From Thermoanaerobaculia bacterium (GTDB lineage Bacteria > Bacteroidota > Bacteroidia > Chitinophagales > Saprospiraceae): 6,017 nucleotides of DNA. The position numbers and the translations under genes are program-made. The stretch spans positions 1 to 6,017 of the forward strand of contig JAKLJF010000327.1 in NCBI GenBank assembly GCA_023151335.1, in the 5' to 3' direction. Shown here piece after piece: positions 5,987 to 6,017 of the stretch; within the stretch, counting starts at the first letter, position 1; every line of letters begins with the position of its first letter. The notes beneath the pieces are model-generated. The model made no database searches, was not told where the DNA came from, and worked only from the letters and a program-made list of their open reading frames with translations.

Positions 5987-6017
5987 CCTTGGATTTCCTT
6001 TGTTAGGGATTCCAAGG
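5987..6017. repeat. Imperfect inverted repeat (hairpin) reaching the right window edge
   Basis: The left arm CCTTGGATTTCC (5987-5998) can pair with the right arm GGGATTCCAAGG (6006-6017). This gives seven Watson-Crick pairs, one T-T mismatch, then T-A, T-G, C-G and C-G, around a 7-nt loop TTTGTTA. The outer seven pairs (CCTTGGA/TCCAAGG) are perfect and end at the last base of the window, so the stem may continue beyond it. It could be a transcription terminator for a gene to the right, an mRNA structure, or the end of a repeated element. No T-run is visible on either side within the window. Confidence 0.5.

Noticed and set aside
5923..6015. N-terminal extension of the membrane protein starting at 6015 and reading through the 9-bp repeat
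   Set aside because: It would encode a repeated Asn-Pro-Leu tract before the natural hydrophobic N-terminus at 5922. The tract is explained by the tandem repeat having a period divisible by three.

Overview
The window looks like chromosomal DNA from a member of the Bacteroidota, probably the Saprospiria/Cytophagia/Chitinophagia side, with a moderately high GC content. The evidence is indirect. None of the starts has a Shine-Dalgarno match, and the A/T-rich leaders are typical of the phylum. Two intergenic gaps carry exact matches to the Bacteroidota -7 promoter element TAnnTTTG. The left-hand gene has the secreted layout (signal peptide, jelly-roll-like region, SbsA-type Ig-like domain) common in large surface proteins of this group. 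Short perfect tandem repeats sit between genes.

Layout from left to right. Positions 1-971 (minus strand) hold the N-terminal 323 codons of a large secreted protein that runs off the left edge. A 74-bp divergent gap follows. Three plus-strand genes come next: a lipoprotein with a bacterial SH3 domain (1046-2101), a bifunctional phosphoglucose/phosphomannose isomerase (2158-3144), and a conventional glucose-6-phosphate isomerase (3183-4490). The last ends directly against seven copies of an 8-bp repeat (4489-4547). Converging on it from the minus strand is a multi-pass membrane protein of unknown function whose reading frame is broken near 5710-5722. Its N-terminal part (5707-5922) and the rest (4535-5710) read as one protein of about 462 residues if a single base is restored. 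Upstream of that gene lie four copies of a 9-bp repeat (5941-5979) and an imperfect hairpin (5987-6017) that reaches the right edge.

Functionally, the metabolic core is the tandem pair of isomerases. Both interconvert glucose-6-phosphate and fructose-6-phosphate at the entry to glycolysis. The first should also feed fructose-6-phosphate from or to mannose-6-phosphate for sugar-nucleotide and surface-glycan synthesis. A good promoter candidate between them suggests they can be expressed separately. The flanking genes are envelope-related (secreted, lipid-anchored, membrane-embedded), and nothing in the sequence ties them to the isomerases.

I saw no mobile element, RNA gene, CRISPR array or defence system, and no convincing undescribed system. 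The points most worth a second look are the frameshifted membrane gene flanked by two different minisatellites and the adjacent redundant isomerases.
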